Below are positions 36,138-44,357 of a stretch of DNA of 64,000 nucleotides, one piece after another. Under the pieces are notes generated by a model. It was not told the origin of the DNA, made no database searches, and was given only the letters and a program-made list of their open reading frames with translations. A program made the position numbers and the translations under genes. Source of the DNA: Paludibacteraceae bacterium (GTDB taxonomy: Bacteria > Bacteroidota > Bacteroidia > Bacteroidales > Paludibacteraceae); contig JAFTSS010000027.1 of the NCBI GenBank assembly GCA_017467185.1, positions 1-64,000 of the forward strand, read 5' to 3'. Numbering within the stretch: position 1 is the stretch's first letter; the number at the start of each line of letters is the position of its first letter.

Positions 36138-36719
36138 ATGGAAATAAATAGTCCTGAAATTTATGAATTACGTCTCAGAATAGAGGCTTCTATAAAGCGT
36201 AAAATTCAAACTCCTGCCGATTTTGACTTCTTGCGTGGTATAATTTGGGAACGCACCCACGAACAGATAAGTACCTCGACACTAAAGCGTTTGTGGGGAT
36301 ATGTCGATGGCGTAGATACTGCACGCAATAGCACGCTGAATGTATTGTCGAAATCTCTTGGTTACAATAATTGGGATGATTTCGTAAACAAGCTTAAGTT
36401 GGAAAATCAAACAAATTCGGATTTAGTACTATCGAAATCCGTTGTAAGTTGCGATTTATCTATTGGCGATACTCTATCAATTGCATGGCAACCTAATAGA
36501 GTGTGCCAATTATCGTATTTAGGCAACGACACATTTAAAATAATCAAAGCAGAAAACTCAAAACTCAAAGTCGGAGACACTTTCCGTTGCGGATTGTTTA
36601 TATTGGGCGAACCTGTGTATATCAACGAATTGCGACAAAACAATGGCACAGGCGAACCGAAATTGTTCGTCATTGGCAATAAAAGTGGACTAACTAAACT
36701 GAAAGTGGAAACTTTTTAG
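36138..36719 (+). CDS. Conserved Bacteroidota protein, possibly DNA-binding, divergent from the kinase
   Basis: 193 residues from MEINSPEIYELRLRIEASI. The N-terminal 75 residues are helical with a pattern known to me from Bacteroidota proteins next to kinase-like genes: TPADFDFLRGIIWERTHEQISTSTLKRLWGYVDG...LNVLSKSLGYNNWDDFV, suggestive of a helix-turn-helix. The C-terminal 100 residues are beta-rich (DLSIGDTLSIAWQPNRVCQLSYLGND). Divergent pairing with a Ser/Thr kinase suggests a regulator or substrate, which is inference only. Confidence 0.65.
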   Translation: MEINSPEIYELRLRIEASIKRKIQTPADFDFLRGIIWERTHEQISTSTLKRLWGYVDGVDTARNSTLNVLSKSLGYNNWDDFVNKLKLENQTNSDLVLSKSVVSCDLSIGDTLSIAWQPNRVCQLSYLGNDTFKIIKAENSKLKVGDTFRCGLFILGEPVYINELRQNNGTGEPKLFVIGNKSGLTKLKVETF

Positions 36720-36727
36720 ACATAAAT

Positions 36728-36766
36728 AAAAATCTTCATTCTGTGATAAGAATGAAGATTTTTTTT
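36728..36766 (+). terminator. Bidirectional terminator
   Basis: AAATCTTCATTCT pairs with AGAATGAAGATTT across a 6-nt loop, followed by T8. It closes the 36138 gene and may also serve the remnant on the opposite strand. Confidence 0.8.
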
Positions 36767-36890
36767 ATTTCTTAGGAATGAGGTATTTGTCGGGAGTTGG
36801 GGGTTGGAGGATGTGGTTGGTGAGAATGTAGGTATTGTAGTTACCTGAGTGCTCTTCGAGTAGCATATAGTGAAGAAGTAGGTCAGTTTT
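36765..36890 (-). pseudogene. Possible 3' gene remnant
   Basis: The minus strand reads about 40 residues (KTDLLLHYMLLEEHSGNYN, later TPDKYLIPKK, stop) after an in-frame TAA. Composition and phase look like coding sequence whose 5' part is lost. Family not recognised; could be chance. Confidence 0.3.
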
Positions 36891-37276
36891 GGATTTTTAA
36901 CATTCTTTAAGCGTATATATCAACCAAATAACACACAAAACATTTTTTAACACATATAACAAATGTGAAAATGACGCTATTTTCACACGGAATATCTACA
37001 CATAAAATACAACCATTAAACACACTTATAAGAGAAAAATTATTATAACACAAAAAAATTACCCACCCCCATACAATAAACCCCACCCCCACATCGTTAT
37101 ACTGATGAAACAAGATTATAAACCAGAGAGGTCATGACCAAAGTGAATAATTATACATTAATAAACTAAAGGTCTTTGAGCCTTTAAGCAAAAAAATTAT
37201 GACCCGAAGGTCACGAGCCGCAAGGCGAATAATTATGCATTATGCATTATGAATTATGAATTAAAAACAACTGCCT
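36891..37276. other. Intergenic stretch with short repeats
   Basis: No gene seen. AT-rich sequence with CCACCCCC words near 37060-37090, then a low-complexity hairpin (TGACCCGAAGGTCA near 37200) and a TGCATTA-type heptamer array at 37222-37264. Confidence 0.5.
37222..37264. repeat. TGCATTA/TGAATTA heptamer array
   Basis: Five to six units of the TGCATAA family in inverse orientation, directly before the small gene at 37277. Confidence 0.8.
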
Positions 37277-37426
37277 ATGACCGAAAAATCTACTCTCAAA
37301 ACTCCAAAATCACAAACCCACTCACCCAAACAATCAACAATCAACTTCTTGTTGTCGTTTGCATCTGTCTATCATGTTGCAAACCCTAAATCCTCACAAC
37401 CGGTCTGTGATTTTATTCTAAACTAA
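37277..37426 (+). CDS. Microprotein of 49 residues
   Basis: The frame begins MTEKSTLKTPKSQTHSPKQS and ends in FLLSFASVYHVA...VCDFILN. The F..FA.VY.V...ILN ending resembles, from memory, a family of very short uncharacterised Bacteroidales proteins. A perfect terminator starts 6 nt after the stop, which argues that it is a real transcription unit. The basic N-terminus and hydrophobic centre could suit a membrane or ribosome contact; function unknown. Confidence 0.5.
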   Translation: MTEKSTLKTPKSQTHSPKQSTINFLLSFASVYHVANPKSSQPVCDFILN

Positions 37427-37431
37427 CAAAA

Positions 37432-37468
37432 AGAGATGCAAAACACCACATTTGCATCTCTTTTTTTG
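37432..37468 (+). terminator. Intrinsic terminator after the microprotein gene
   Basis: AGAGATGCAAA (37432-37442) pairs perfectly with TTTGCATCTCT (37451-37461), loop ACACCACA, followed by T7. Confidence 0.85.
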
Positions 37469-37519
37469 CATATTTCTTGCATATCCAAAACAAAATCATT
37501 AACTTTGCTTATTAAATTA

Positions 37520-37800
37520 GTACAAAGTAGAAAGTCGTAAGTCATAAGATTAATAATACTATAAGGCTTTTTCAAATTTCAACTTTCAACTTTCAACTCT
37601 TGTTCTCCTGTCTTCATGTCTAAAAAAAACTAACGCCGAACCAACGGTCTTGAGCCAAAGTCGAAAAAAAGTCTGTCATTCTTCCGCCAAGATACGTCGC
37701 AAACGTAGCAAGGCGTATGTCAATTAGTAAATAGTAAAAAGAACCTTACGGCATCATCAGTCTTACTACTTACTACTTACTACTTATTACTATTTTTATG
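37520..37800. repeat. Mosaic of heptamer arrays and dispersed words
   Basis: In order: GTAGAAAGTCGTAAG words (37525-37548), TTTCAAC heptamers (37569-37600), the phrase CGGTCTTGAGCCAAAG (37641-37660), an inverted GATACGTCGCAAACG segment, and TTACTAC heptamers (37755-37796). No gene is present. Confidence 0.7.
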
Positions 37801-37825
37801 TCCTTATGTCATTCTGTCTAAAAAA

Positions 37826-37990
37826 TTAAACGCAAATTACCATTAATAATCCATTAATAATTTACAATTAATTTACGAAAATTTACATTAAAAAGAAAAT
37901 CACCCACAAATCTCACAAATTTAACAAATTGATTTGTGAATATTTGTGTCATTTGTGGGCTAATATAAAAATCATTCTGTCTAAAAAATA
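37826..37990. repeat. About 165-bp duplicated leader sequence, copy 1
   Basis: Contains CATTAAT words, a long inverted repeat bounded by CCCACAAAT and ATTTGTGGG, and the phrase AAAATCATTCTGTCTAAAAA. It ends 6 bp before the ATG of the nucleoside phosphorylase. Nearly the same sequence precedes the hydrolase gene at 42112-42361. Confidence 0.8.
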
Positions 37991-37995
37991 ATACT

Positions 37996-38862
37996 ATGCG
38001 TACAATTCCAGCTTCCGAACTAATCATCAACAACGATGGTTCAATATTTCATCTACATGTTCGCCCCGACCAAATAGCCACCACAATCCTCCTTTGTGGC
38101 GACCCAAAACGCGTCGACCTCATTGCATCTCATTTCGACACAATCGAGTGCGACATCTCAAGCCGCGAGTTCCACACCATCACTGGCACCTATCGTGGCA
38201 AACGCCTCTCTTGCGTCTCTCATGGCATCGGTTGCGACAACATCGACATCGTTGTTACCGAACTCGATGCGCTCGTCAATATCGACTTCACCACTCGCCA
38301 AGAAAAACCTGAGCATACTACGCTCACTCTCGTGCGAATAGGTACATCGGGTGGTTTGCAAGAGTGTTCGCCTGTAGGCTCGTACGTCGTAGCTGCCAAA
38401 TCTATGGGCTTTGACGGTCTGCTTAACTACTACGAAGTACCTGAAGGAATCTTCAACCTCGACATCGAAACTGCGTTTTGCAACCACGTAGGTTGGAATC
38501 ATCGCCTACCAGCTCCATACGTTGTAAGCGCTGACGCCGAACTCGTCGAACGCATCGGTCACGACATGGTCAAAGGCATCACTATCGCCGCCCCTGGCTT
38601 CTACGGACCACAAGGTCGCTACGTCCGCGCTCGTCCTGCCGACATCGACCTCAACTCCAAAATACAGTCGTTCCGCTACAACGAATGGCAAATCACCAAC
38701 TTCGAAATGGAGAGCTCAGCCCTCGCAGGCATGTCTGCCCTACTTGGCCACAAAGCCATGACCGTCTGCGCCATCATCGCAGGTCGCGTCTCTCACAACA
38801 TGAACACCGAATACAAAGGCTCTATCGAAGGCCTAATCAAAATAGTCCTCGAACGAATCTAA
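37996..38862 (+). CDS. Uridine phosphorylase-like nucleoside phosphorylase
   Basis: 288 residues of the PNP/UDP phosphorylase superfamily, cytoplasmic nucleoside salvage enzymes that release the base and ribose 1-phosphate. Hallmarks: the phosphate loop LLCGDPKRVDLIASHF near residue 32, GCDNIDIVVTELDAL near 78, the second phosphate-binding RIGTSGGLQ near 115 and the nucleoside-binding NFEMESSALAGMSALLGH near 234. Uridine as substrate is likely but not proven. The coding strand is strongly C-rich, unlike the neighbouring AT-rich genes. Confidence 0.85.
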   Translation: MRTIPASELIINNDGSIFHLHVRPDQIATTILLCGDPKRVDLIASHFDTIECDISSREFHTITGTYRGKRLSCVSHGIGCDNIDIVVTELDALVNIDFTTRQEKPEHTTLTLVRIGTSGGLQECSPVGSYVVAAKSMGFDGLLNYYEVPEGIFNLDIETAFCNHVGWNHRLPAPYVVSADAELVERIGHDMVKGITIAAPGFYGPQGRYVRARPADIDLNSKIQSFRYNEWQITNFEMESSALAGMSALLGHKAMTVCAIIAGRVSHNMNTEYKGSIEGLIKIVLERI

Positions 38863-38868
38863 TTTATT

Positions 38869-39097
38869 TTAACATAAGTACTGATTTTATTTTTCAACAT
38901 AAGTACAAATCCAATTTTTAAGTTCAAATATATAGTCTGTATTTTACAATTTTGTAAGGACAAAAACTTTTTCAAGTACATACCCTAAATCATTAATTAA
39001 TCACAAGGCTTGTACTTAAAAAAATAGTTATCCCAATAGAATTAAAAATACAGATTGCGATTTGTAAGCCTACAAATTAGTTATGTACTTATGTTAA
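38869..39097. mobile_element. MITE-like element, copy 3
   Basis: TTAACATAAGTAC (38869) and a second left end TCAACATAAGTACA (38894) face TATGTACTTATGTTAA (39082-39097). Internal words TTGTACTTAAA, TATCCCAA and TTTGTAAGCCT match copy 1. It fills the whole gap between the phosphorylase and mnmE. Confidence 0.7.
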
Positions 39098-39113
39098 AAA
39101 GAACACATAAATA

Positions 39114-40787
39114 ATGAACATAGCAGCAATAGCAACAGCACCTGGTACAGGTGGCATAGCCGTAATCCGCCTCAGCGGACCTGACGCATTCACAATCACC
39201 GACCGCATCTTCCGCGCCCGCAATCGCAATAAAACCGTATCTACCGCCGAAGCCTACACCATGCTCTTCGGCAACATCGTGGATGAGATTACAGATAACA
39301 GAGTACAGATTACAGATAATCAAACTCATTCCTCATTCCTCATTCGTCATTCCTCATTTTTAATCGACGAGGTCGTAGTTGCAATCTTTCGCGCACCTCA
39401 CTCATTCACAGGCGAAAACACTGTCGAAATCTCTTGCCACGGCTCCATCTACATCCAACAAGAAATCCTTCGCCTACTCATCGCCGCTGGTGCTCGTATG
39501 GCTGGTCCGGGCGAGTTCACCCAACGTGCCTTCCTCAATGGTCGCCTCGACCTCTCGCAAGCCGAAGCCGTTGCCGACCTTATCAATGCTCAATCTGCTG
39601 CTGCTCACACTATTGCGCTCAACCAAATGCGAGGCAATTTCTCGTCTAAACTCGAAGAACTCCGTCGCCAACTACTCCATTTCGTATCTCTTCTCGAACT
39701 CGAACTCGACTTTGGCGACCACGACGACCTCGAATTTGCCGACCGCACCGAACTCAATACCGTTGCCGAAGCCATTCGCTCTCAACTCTCGCGCCTACAG
39801 CAAACTTTCTCACAAGGCAATGCCATCAAAAACGGCATACCTGTAGCAATCGTAGGCGAAACCAATGCTGGTAAATCCACCCTCCTCAACCTCCTCGTAG
39901 GCGACAATCGCGCCATCGTGTCCGACATCCACGGCACTACCCGCGACGTCATCGAAGACACTGTCAACATCAACGGACTCACATTCCGCTTCATCGACAC
40001 TGCCGGCATCCGCCAAACTTCCGATATCATCGAAAATATGGGCATCGAGCGCACCTACGAAATGATTGAGCGCGCACAAATCATCCTTTGGGTGGTCGAT
40101 TCAACCAACGTAACCGAACACATCGAGTGGCTTGCCGAGCGCATCATGCGTCGCACCGAAGGCAAACGCCTCATCATCCTACTCAACAAAATCGACCGCC
40201 TCAACGACGAAGAACTCACCACCCTCCGCGAGTGGTTCGAACCATATTGTCCACAATGTAGGGACGCACGGCTCGTGCGTCCGTCCGAAAAATCCGTGAA
40301 ATCCGACGAGCGCCTTCTTGCGCAGCAAGAGAGCGAATCTAATGATAAGGATGGAGAAATATCTTCCGTGCATTTTTCGCCAAGGCTCAAGACCTCTGGT
40401 TCCGTGTCTTCCGTGAGAGATAAAAACAATTCCGTGAAAGAAAAAGAAATCTCCGAGAGAAACACAACTCCTCAAATCCTCGAAATCTCAGCCAAACAAA
40501 ACCAAAACACCACCCAACTCACCCAACTCCTCTACGAAAGCGCACAAATGCCCGACCTCTCAGCTGGCGACATCATCATATCTAATCTCCGTCACTACGA
40601 AGCCCTCACCCACGCCCTCGACTCAATTGACCGCGTCATCAACGGCCTACAAATGAATATCCCAGCCGACTTCATCGCCCAAGACATCCGCGAAGCCCTC
40701 TTCCATCTCGCCGAAATCACAGGAGGCGAAATCACCACCGACGAAGTCCTCGGCAACATCTTCGCACACTTCTGCATCGGAAAATAA
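39114..40787 (+). CDS. mnmE: tRNA modification GTPase MnmE, with two inserts
   Basis: MnmE works with MnmG to modify the wobble uridine of several tRNAs. Core features: N-terminal MNIAAIATAPGTGGIAVIRLSG, GTPase motifs GETNAGKSTLLN near residue 249, DTAGIRQTSD near 298 and NKID near 361, and the C-terminal CIGK with the catalytic cysteine. The length is 557 residues against about 455 in the family. The excess comes from two in-frame inserts: residues 58-84 (a heptamer array, HSSFLIR HSSFLID) and about 378-452, between the G4 and G5 motifs, made of dispersed repeat phrases. Both lie at loop positions. Confidence 0.95.
   Translation: MNIAAIATAPGTGGIAVIRLSGPDAFTITDRIFRARNRNKTVSTAEAYTMLFGNIVDEITDNRVQITDNQTHSSFLIRHSSFLIDEVVVAIFRAPHSFTGENTVEISCHGSIYIQQEILRLLIAAGARMAGPGEFTQRAFLNGRLDLSQAEAVADLINAQSAAAHTIALNQMRGNFSSKLEELRRQLLHFVSLLELELDFGDHDDLEFADRTELNTVAEAIRSQLSRLQQTFSQGNAIKNGIPVAIVGETNAGKSTLLNLLVGDNRAIVSDIHGTTRDVIEDTVNINGLTFRFIDTAGIRQTSDIIENMGIERTYEMIERAQIILWVVDSTNVTEHIEWLAERIMRRTEGKRLIILLNKIDRLNDEELTTLREWFEPYCPQCRDARLVRPSEKSVKSDERLLAQQESESNDKDGEISSVHFSPRLKTSGSVSSVRDKNNSVKEKEISERNTTPQILEISAKQNQNTTQLTQLLYESAQMPDLSAGDIIISNLRHYEALTHALDSIDRVINGLQMNIPADFIAQDIREALFHLAEITGGEITTDEVLGNIFAHFCIGK
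39287..39364. repeat. Repeat insert 1 in mnmE (ATTCCTC heptamers)
   Basis: ATTACAGATAACAG-type words followed by four ATTCCTC/ATTCGTC units, in frame and in the stop-free orientation. Confidence 0.85.
40252..40462. repeat. Repeat insert 2 in mnmE (dispersed phrases)
   Basis: Contains the palindrome GGGACGCACGGCTCGTGCGTCC, shortened here to its outer parts GGGACGCAC/GTGCGTCC, several TCCGTGA words, and GCCAAGGCTCAAGACC, a relative of the phrase at 31218, 37641 and 63540. About 70 residues without relation to MnmE. Confidence 0.75.
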
Positions 40788-40797
40788 ATCAACCAGT

Positions 40798-41829
40798 ATG
40801 GAATACAAAATAAACGATAAAGTATATAATATATCCTCCAATCTAACTGATTTTCAGATAAAACTCTATACACATTTAATAGATTGGAAGCATAAACATA
40901 TCACCAAAGAACCTGGCATATACAAAGGCAACCTATATGACTTGATGTTTCCCGAATCCTACTCCAAAAATAATGAAATATCACCTGTCATCTACGATAA
41001 AATCCATTCCGAGATAAAAGAAATTCAGAAGAGTCCGTTTGCCTACAAAGTTCATAAAATGGCATTCCACATGGCAAGTTCGCAATGTGCATGCATAAAT
41101 CTTTTTTTGCCAATACTGCTTGATTCTAAAGCGAACGAAATAATTTCTAAGATTCCTGGATATCCATGCGATTTTGACAAAATAGATAGGAGTAAACTCT
41201 ACAAAGGTTTCTGCTTTGAATATTGGGGACAAGATATAACAAGCGGAAAAGGTCTATTAAACGACCATTCAAATGTAGCAGGAACAGATGCCGATATAGC
41301 TATTGCATACTTAAACAAAAAGGGCGAAAGTTGTCTGTGGCTTATTGAACATAAACTAACCGAAACCGACTTTACCAATTGTGGAGGATATAAATCTAAA
41401 AACAATAAATCTAAAGAGTCATGCAAAAACAGTAATTTAGATGATATACTCTGCAATCCCGAATTATGTCATTATCATCAAATTGGATATAACTATTGGA
41501 GCATACAACAATCAAAAAACTATCTCTTTAATGCACCTATAAATTCCAAAGGTTGCCCATTTCTAAATGGAGTCAATCAATTATGGCGAAATCAATTGCT
41601 TGCCTTTGCACTCGAAAACACCCCAAAATACACACATGTATCATTTTCGGTTGTACATCACAAAGACAACACCTCGCTACAACCAACTATACATAAATAC
41701 AAACAACTAATTACCAACAATATAACATTTACCACTTTCACCAATAGTGATATAATAAATTCGGCAGAAACATATTCTAACGAACTCTCCGAATGGATCA
41801 CATGGTACAAAGATTTGTATAATTTATAA
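40798..41829 (+). CDS. Putative PD-(D/E)XK restriction-like nuclease
   Basis: 343 residues. The central block GTDADIAIAYLNKKGESCLWLIEHKLTETDF near residue 160 fits a PD-(D/E)XK active site (D, then E-H-K). The upstream ASSQCACINLFLPILLD near 101 resembles the conserved SQ..C.NLF block of the PGN_0703-type putative restriction endonucleases. A second, distant member is at 50080. No methyltransferase is adjacent, so a solitary defence or repair nuclease is possible. It starts 10 nt after mnmE but differs in base composition, which suggests acquisition. Confidence 0.65.
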   Translation: MEYKINDKVYNISSNLTDFQIKLYTHLIDWKHKHITKEPGIYKGNLYDLMFPESYSKNNEISPVIYDKIHSEIKEIQKSPFAYKVHKMAFHMASSQCACINLFLPILLDSKANEIISKIPGYPCDFDKIDRSKLYKGFCFEYWGQDITSGKGLLNDHSNVAGTDADIAIAYLNKKGESCLWLIEHKLTETDFTNCGGYKSKNNKSKESCKNSNLDDILCNPELCHYHQIGYNYWSIQQSKNYLFNAPINSKGCPFLNGVNQLWRNQLLAFALENTPKYTHVSFSVVHHKDNTSLQPTIHKYKQLITNNITFTTFTNSDIINSAETYSNELSEWITWYKDLYNL

Positions 41830-41935
41830 AATTAGCGCGATACCACTCTTGAATGTCAAAAAATGACACTCATGAATTCACAAAATGATACCCATAAACT
41901 CCAAAATGATACTCAAAAATTAAACAAATAAACAA

Positions 41936-42361
41936 AAAAGACCTCGAAGAGGTCACACTTTAGTAGTAACCGCAGCGTGATCCCTGAGCTTGCCGAAGGG
42001 TCACCTGCGGACAGCAGAATCCCCTTCCACCTTCCTCGTCCCCAAAGGGGGCGAATAACCTACATTAATTTGTAAACAAATCAAATTTCATGTCCTCCTG
42101 TCTTCATGTCTAAAAAATTAAACGCAAATTACCATTAATAATCCATTAATTATTTACGATTAATTTACATTAAAAAGAAAATCACCCACAAATCTCACAA
42201 ATTTAACAAATTGATTTGTGAATATTTGTGTCATTTGTGGGCTGGTAAAAACAAAAATAAATTTTTTACAAACATAAATTATCATTAATTATTCATTAAT
42301 AATTTATTTGTGTCAATTTGTGTCATTTGTGGGCTAATATAAAAATCATTCTGTCTAAAAA
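41936..42361. repeat. Repeat-filled gap with duplicated leader, copies 2 and 2b
   Basis: 41940-42060: GACCTCGAAGAGGTC hairpin and CCTCGTCCCCAAAGGGGGCG, both shared with the nested element at 5807. 42112-42245: copy of the 37826 leader including the CCCACAAAT/ATTTGTGGG inverted repeat. 42270-42361: a second partial copy ending with the same CATTCTGTCTAAAAA phrase directly before the hydrolase start. Confidence 0.75.
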
Positions 42362-42371
42362 AAATAAAATC

Positions 42372-43202
42372 ATGAAAAAACTAATCACCCTCATCACCGC
42401 CCTCATCCTCTGCACATCCCTCTATAGCAAAGAATTCGAAGTCCACGGACCACAAGGCGGCCTTTCTATGACCATCACCCTCCCCGACCATTTCAACACC
42501 CAAACCGACACCTGCCCCATGGTCATCCTCATGCACGGCATCTTCTCAAGCAAAAACTTCACCCCAATGCCAGCCATCGCACGTTCACTCGCCAAAAAAG
42601 GCATAGCATCCATACGCTTCAACTTTGGCGGACACTGGAGTAGCGAAGGCAAAATGCAACTAATGACCATCGAAAACGAAATCGCCGACGCCATCGCCAT
42701 CTGGCACTACGCCTCATCCCTCCCCTACGTCACACGCATCGGCATGTTAGGCCACTCACAAGGAGGACTCGTAGCATCAATGACCGCAGGGCGCATCGCC
42801 ACTATGCCCACCACTACGAAACCCCTCTACGCACTCGTACTCATCGCCCCAGCCACTGTACTGAAAAACGCATGTCAAAACGGCAAACTATTCGATGCAC
42901 ATTTCGACCCCGTCAATCCACCCGAATATGTCAAGTGCTTCGGACTAATGAAATTAGGACGCGAATACCTCCTCACCACCCAACAACTCGATATTTACGG
43001 CACAGCCAGTACCTACCAAGGCCCCGTCCTCATCCTCCATGGCGAAAACGACCGCCTCGTTCCCCTTTGGTGTAGCCAACAATACCTCACCACCTACCCT
43101 AATGCCCCACAACTCACCATCGTCAAAGGCGAAAACCACCGCATCAGCCGCAAAACAAAAAAAGTCGCCACCCTCGTCACCCAATTCTTCAAACAACACT
43201 AA
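42372..43202 (+). CDS. Alpha/beta hydrolase, exported
   Basis: 276 residues from MKKLITLITALILCTSLYSK, a signal peptide; the longer frame from 42318 reads through the leader repeat and is rejected. Alpha/beta-hydrolase elements: the oxyanion region VILMHGIFSSKN near residue 57, the nucleophile elbow GMLGHSQGGLVA (serine near 130), the acid in GENDRLVPLW near 228 and the histidine in GENHRIS near 255. An esterase or peptidase acting in the periplasm is likely; the substrate is unknown. The coding strand is very C-rich. Confidence 0.85.
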   Translation: MKKLITLITALILCTSLYSKEFEVHGPQGGLSMTITLPDHFNTQTDTCPMVILMHGIFSSKNFTPMPAIARSLAKKGIASIRFNFGGHWSSEGKMQLMTIENEIADAIAIWHYASSLPYVTRIGMLGHSQGGLVASMTAGRIATMPTTTKPLYALVLIAPATVLKNACQNGKLFDAHFDPVNPPEYVKCFGLMKLGREYLLTTQQLDIYGTASTYQGPVLILHGENDRLVPLWCSQQYLTTYPNAPQLTIVKGENHRISRKTKKVATLVTQFFKQH

Positions 43203-43222
43203 TAATAACACATATAAAAAAC

Positions 43223-43257
43223 AAATCGCCATCCCAACTCAGAGTGGCGATTTTTTG
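43223..43257 (+). terminator. Bidirectional terminator between convergent genes
   Basis: AAATCGCCA (43223-43231) pairs with TGGCGATTT (43245-43253), with T runs on both strands; it separates the hydrolase from the DUF262 gene. Confidence 0.8.
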
Positions 43258-43272
43258 TTATATTCAATAATA

Positions 43273-44355
43273 CTACTTTGCAGATTTACGACGGTTGCAC
43301 TCTTGGCAGAGCATTTGACAATTTTCGGCAATAGTGCGTCCACCTTTAGACCATGGAGTTATGTGGTCGGCTTCCATAAACTCAATATCGAAATGTTTAT
43401 GGCAATGTGGGCAAATTCCTTCTTGTTTTTCATATATTTCACGACGAGTATTTTCGTCAAATCCTCGAATATTCAAATGCTTTTCTTTGCGGTCTAACAC
43501 ATACGAATATATACCTTTTTTATTCTCAACATCGCTATCTTTCATTAGTTTTGATATTTCGGCTTCAAGAGCAATAGTATCAAACATTGTTGTATGAAAT
43601 TCGTCATATAACGTACCCCAATCTACGCTTTTCATCTCATTTCTATATTTTTTAAATGTAAGTTGTACCCAATTTATTACATTATTAAAATGCATCCAAA
43701 GTTCATTTGCATTTGGGTCATGTTGATGTTTGCTCATATACTCTTCGATGTGACCTTTATTGATCCATTTAATTGCAGTTTCGAGATAATCTTGTCGAAT
43801 ACACGTGCCATTAAGATAATTTTTTGCTATTCGATAAGCCGCACACCCATTTTTACTAAAATATCGCTTTGCATCAGTCACCCACGAACCACAATAGACA
43901 GCATTACGTAACTCTTGCTCAGTGAGTTTTTCGCCAGCAATATTGATAGTCTTAAACCATCCAAGTTTTTCGCTATCAGTGCCTGAACATATGTATACCA
44001 TCAATTTATAATCGAGAAAAGCCTCTTTCTTATCTGATGGTAAGCTATGAAAATATTTAAAATCATAACTAAAATCGCCATTGACATATTGACAAATAGA
44101 GAGTGTGCGTTGTTGTCCGTCAATGACTTCGTAAGTACCATCACCTTTATCAGCCCAATACATCACATTAAGAGGAAACTGTTGATTTACTGTGGTAATA
44201 ACCGCATCACGTTGTTTGTCTTTATAAACAAATTCGCGTTGATATGGGGGGCGTACATCTAACTGTCCGCCGTATGCTACAACTCCATTTTCGGCATTAT
44301 CTTGATATCCGTTGGTCAATTCACGGATTGTGATTTCATGCAATTCGATTTTCAT
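43273..44355 (-). CDS. DUF262 protein with C-terminal HNH nuclease
   Basis: 360 residues. The N-terminal DUF262 (ParB/GmrS-like) domain shows the family signature RPPYQREFVYKDKQRDAVI near residue 36 and YEVIDGQQRTLSICQ near 75. A C-terminal HNH motif follows: CPHCH near 314, then EADHITPWSKGG and CQECNRR. DUF262-HNH proteins include modification-dependent nucleases and other defence proteins. It begins 2 nt after the stop of an EcoRI-type adenine methyltransferase, so the pair likely acts as one restriction-modification-like unit. Confidence 0.85.
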   Translation of the reverse strand: MKIELHEITIRELTNGYQDNAENGVVAYGGQLDVRPPYQREFVYKDKQRDAVITTVNQQFPLNVMYWADKGDGTYEVIDGQQRTLSICQYVNGDFSYDFKYFHSLPSDKKEAFLDYKLMVYICSGTDSEKLGWFKTINIAGEKLTEQELRNAVYCGSWVTDAKRYFSKNGCAAYRIAKNYLNGTCIRQDYLETAIKWINKGHIEEYMSKHQHDPNANELWMHFNNVINWVQLTFKKYRNEMKSVDWGTLYDEFHTTMFDTIALEAEISKLMKDSDVENKKGIYSYVLDRKEKHLNIRGFDENTRREIYEKQEGICPHCHKHFDIEFMEADHITPWSKGGRTIAENCQMLCQECNRRKSAK

Positions 44356-44357
44356 AG

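Noticed and set aside
39081..39329. Open frames on the strand opposite to mnmE and other C-rich genes
   Set aside because: They mirror the C-rich coding strand and lack homology or spacing; they are shadows of the real genes.
42318..42371. Hydrolase start at 42318
   Set aside because: It would translate the duplicated leader sequence and place the signal peptide internally.
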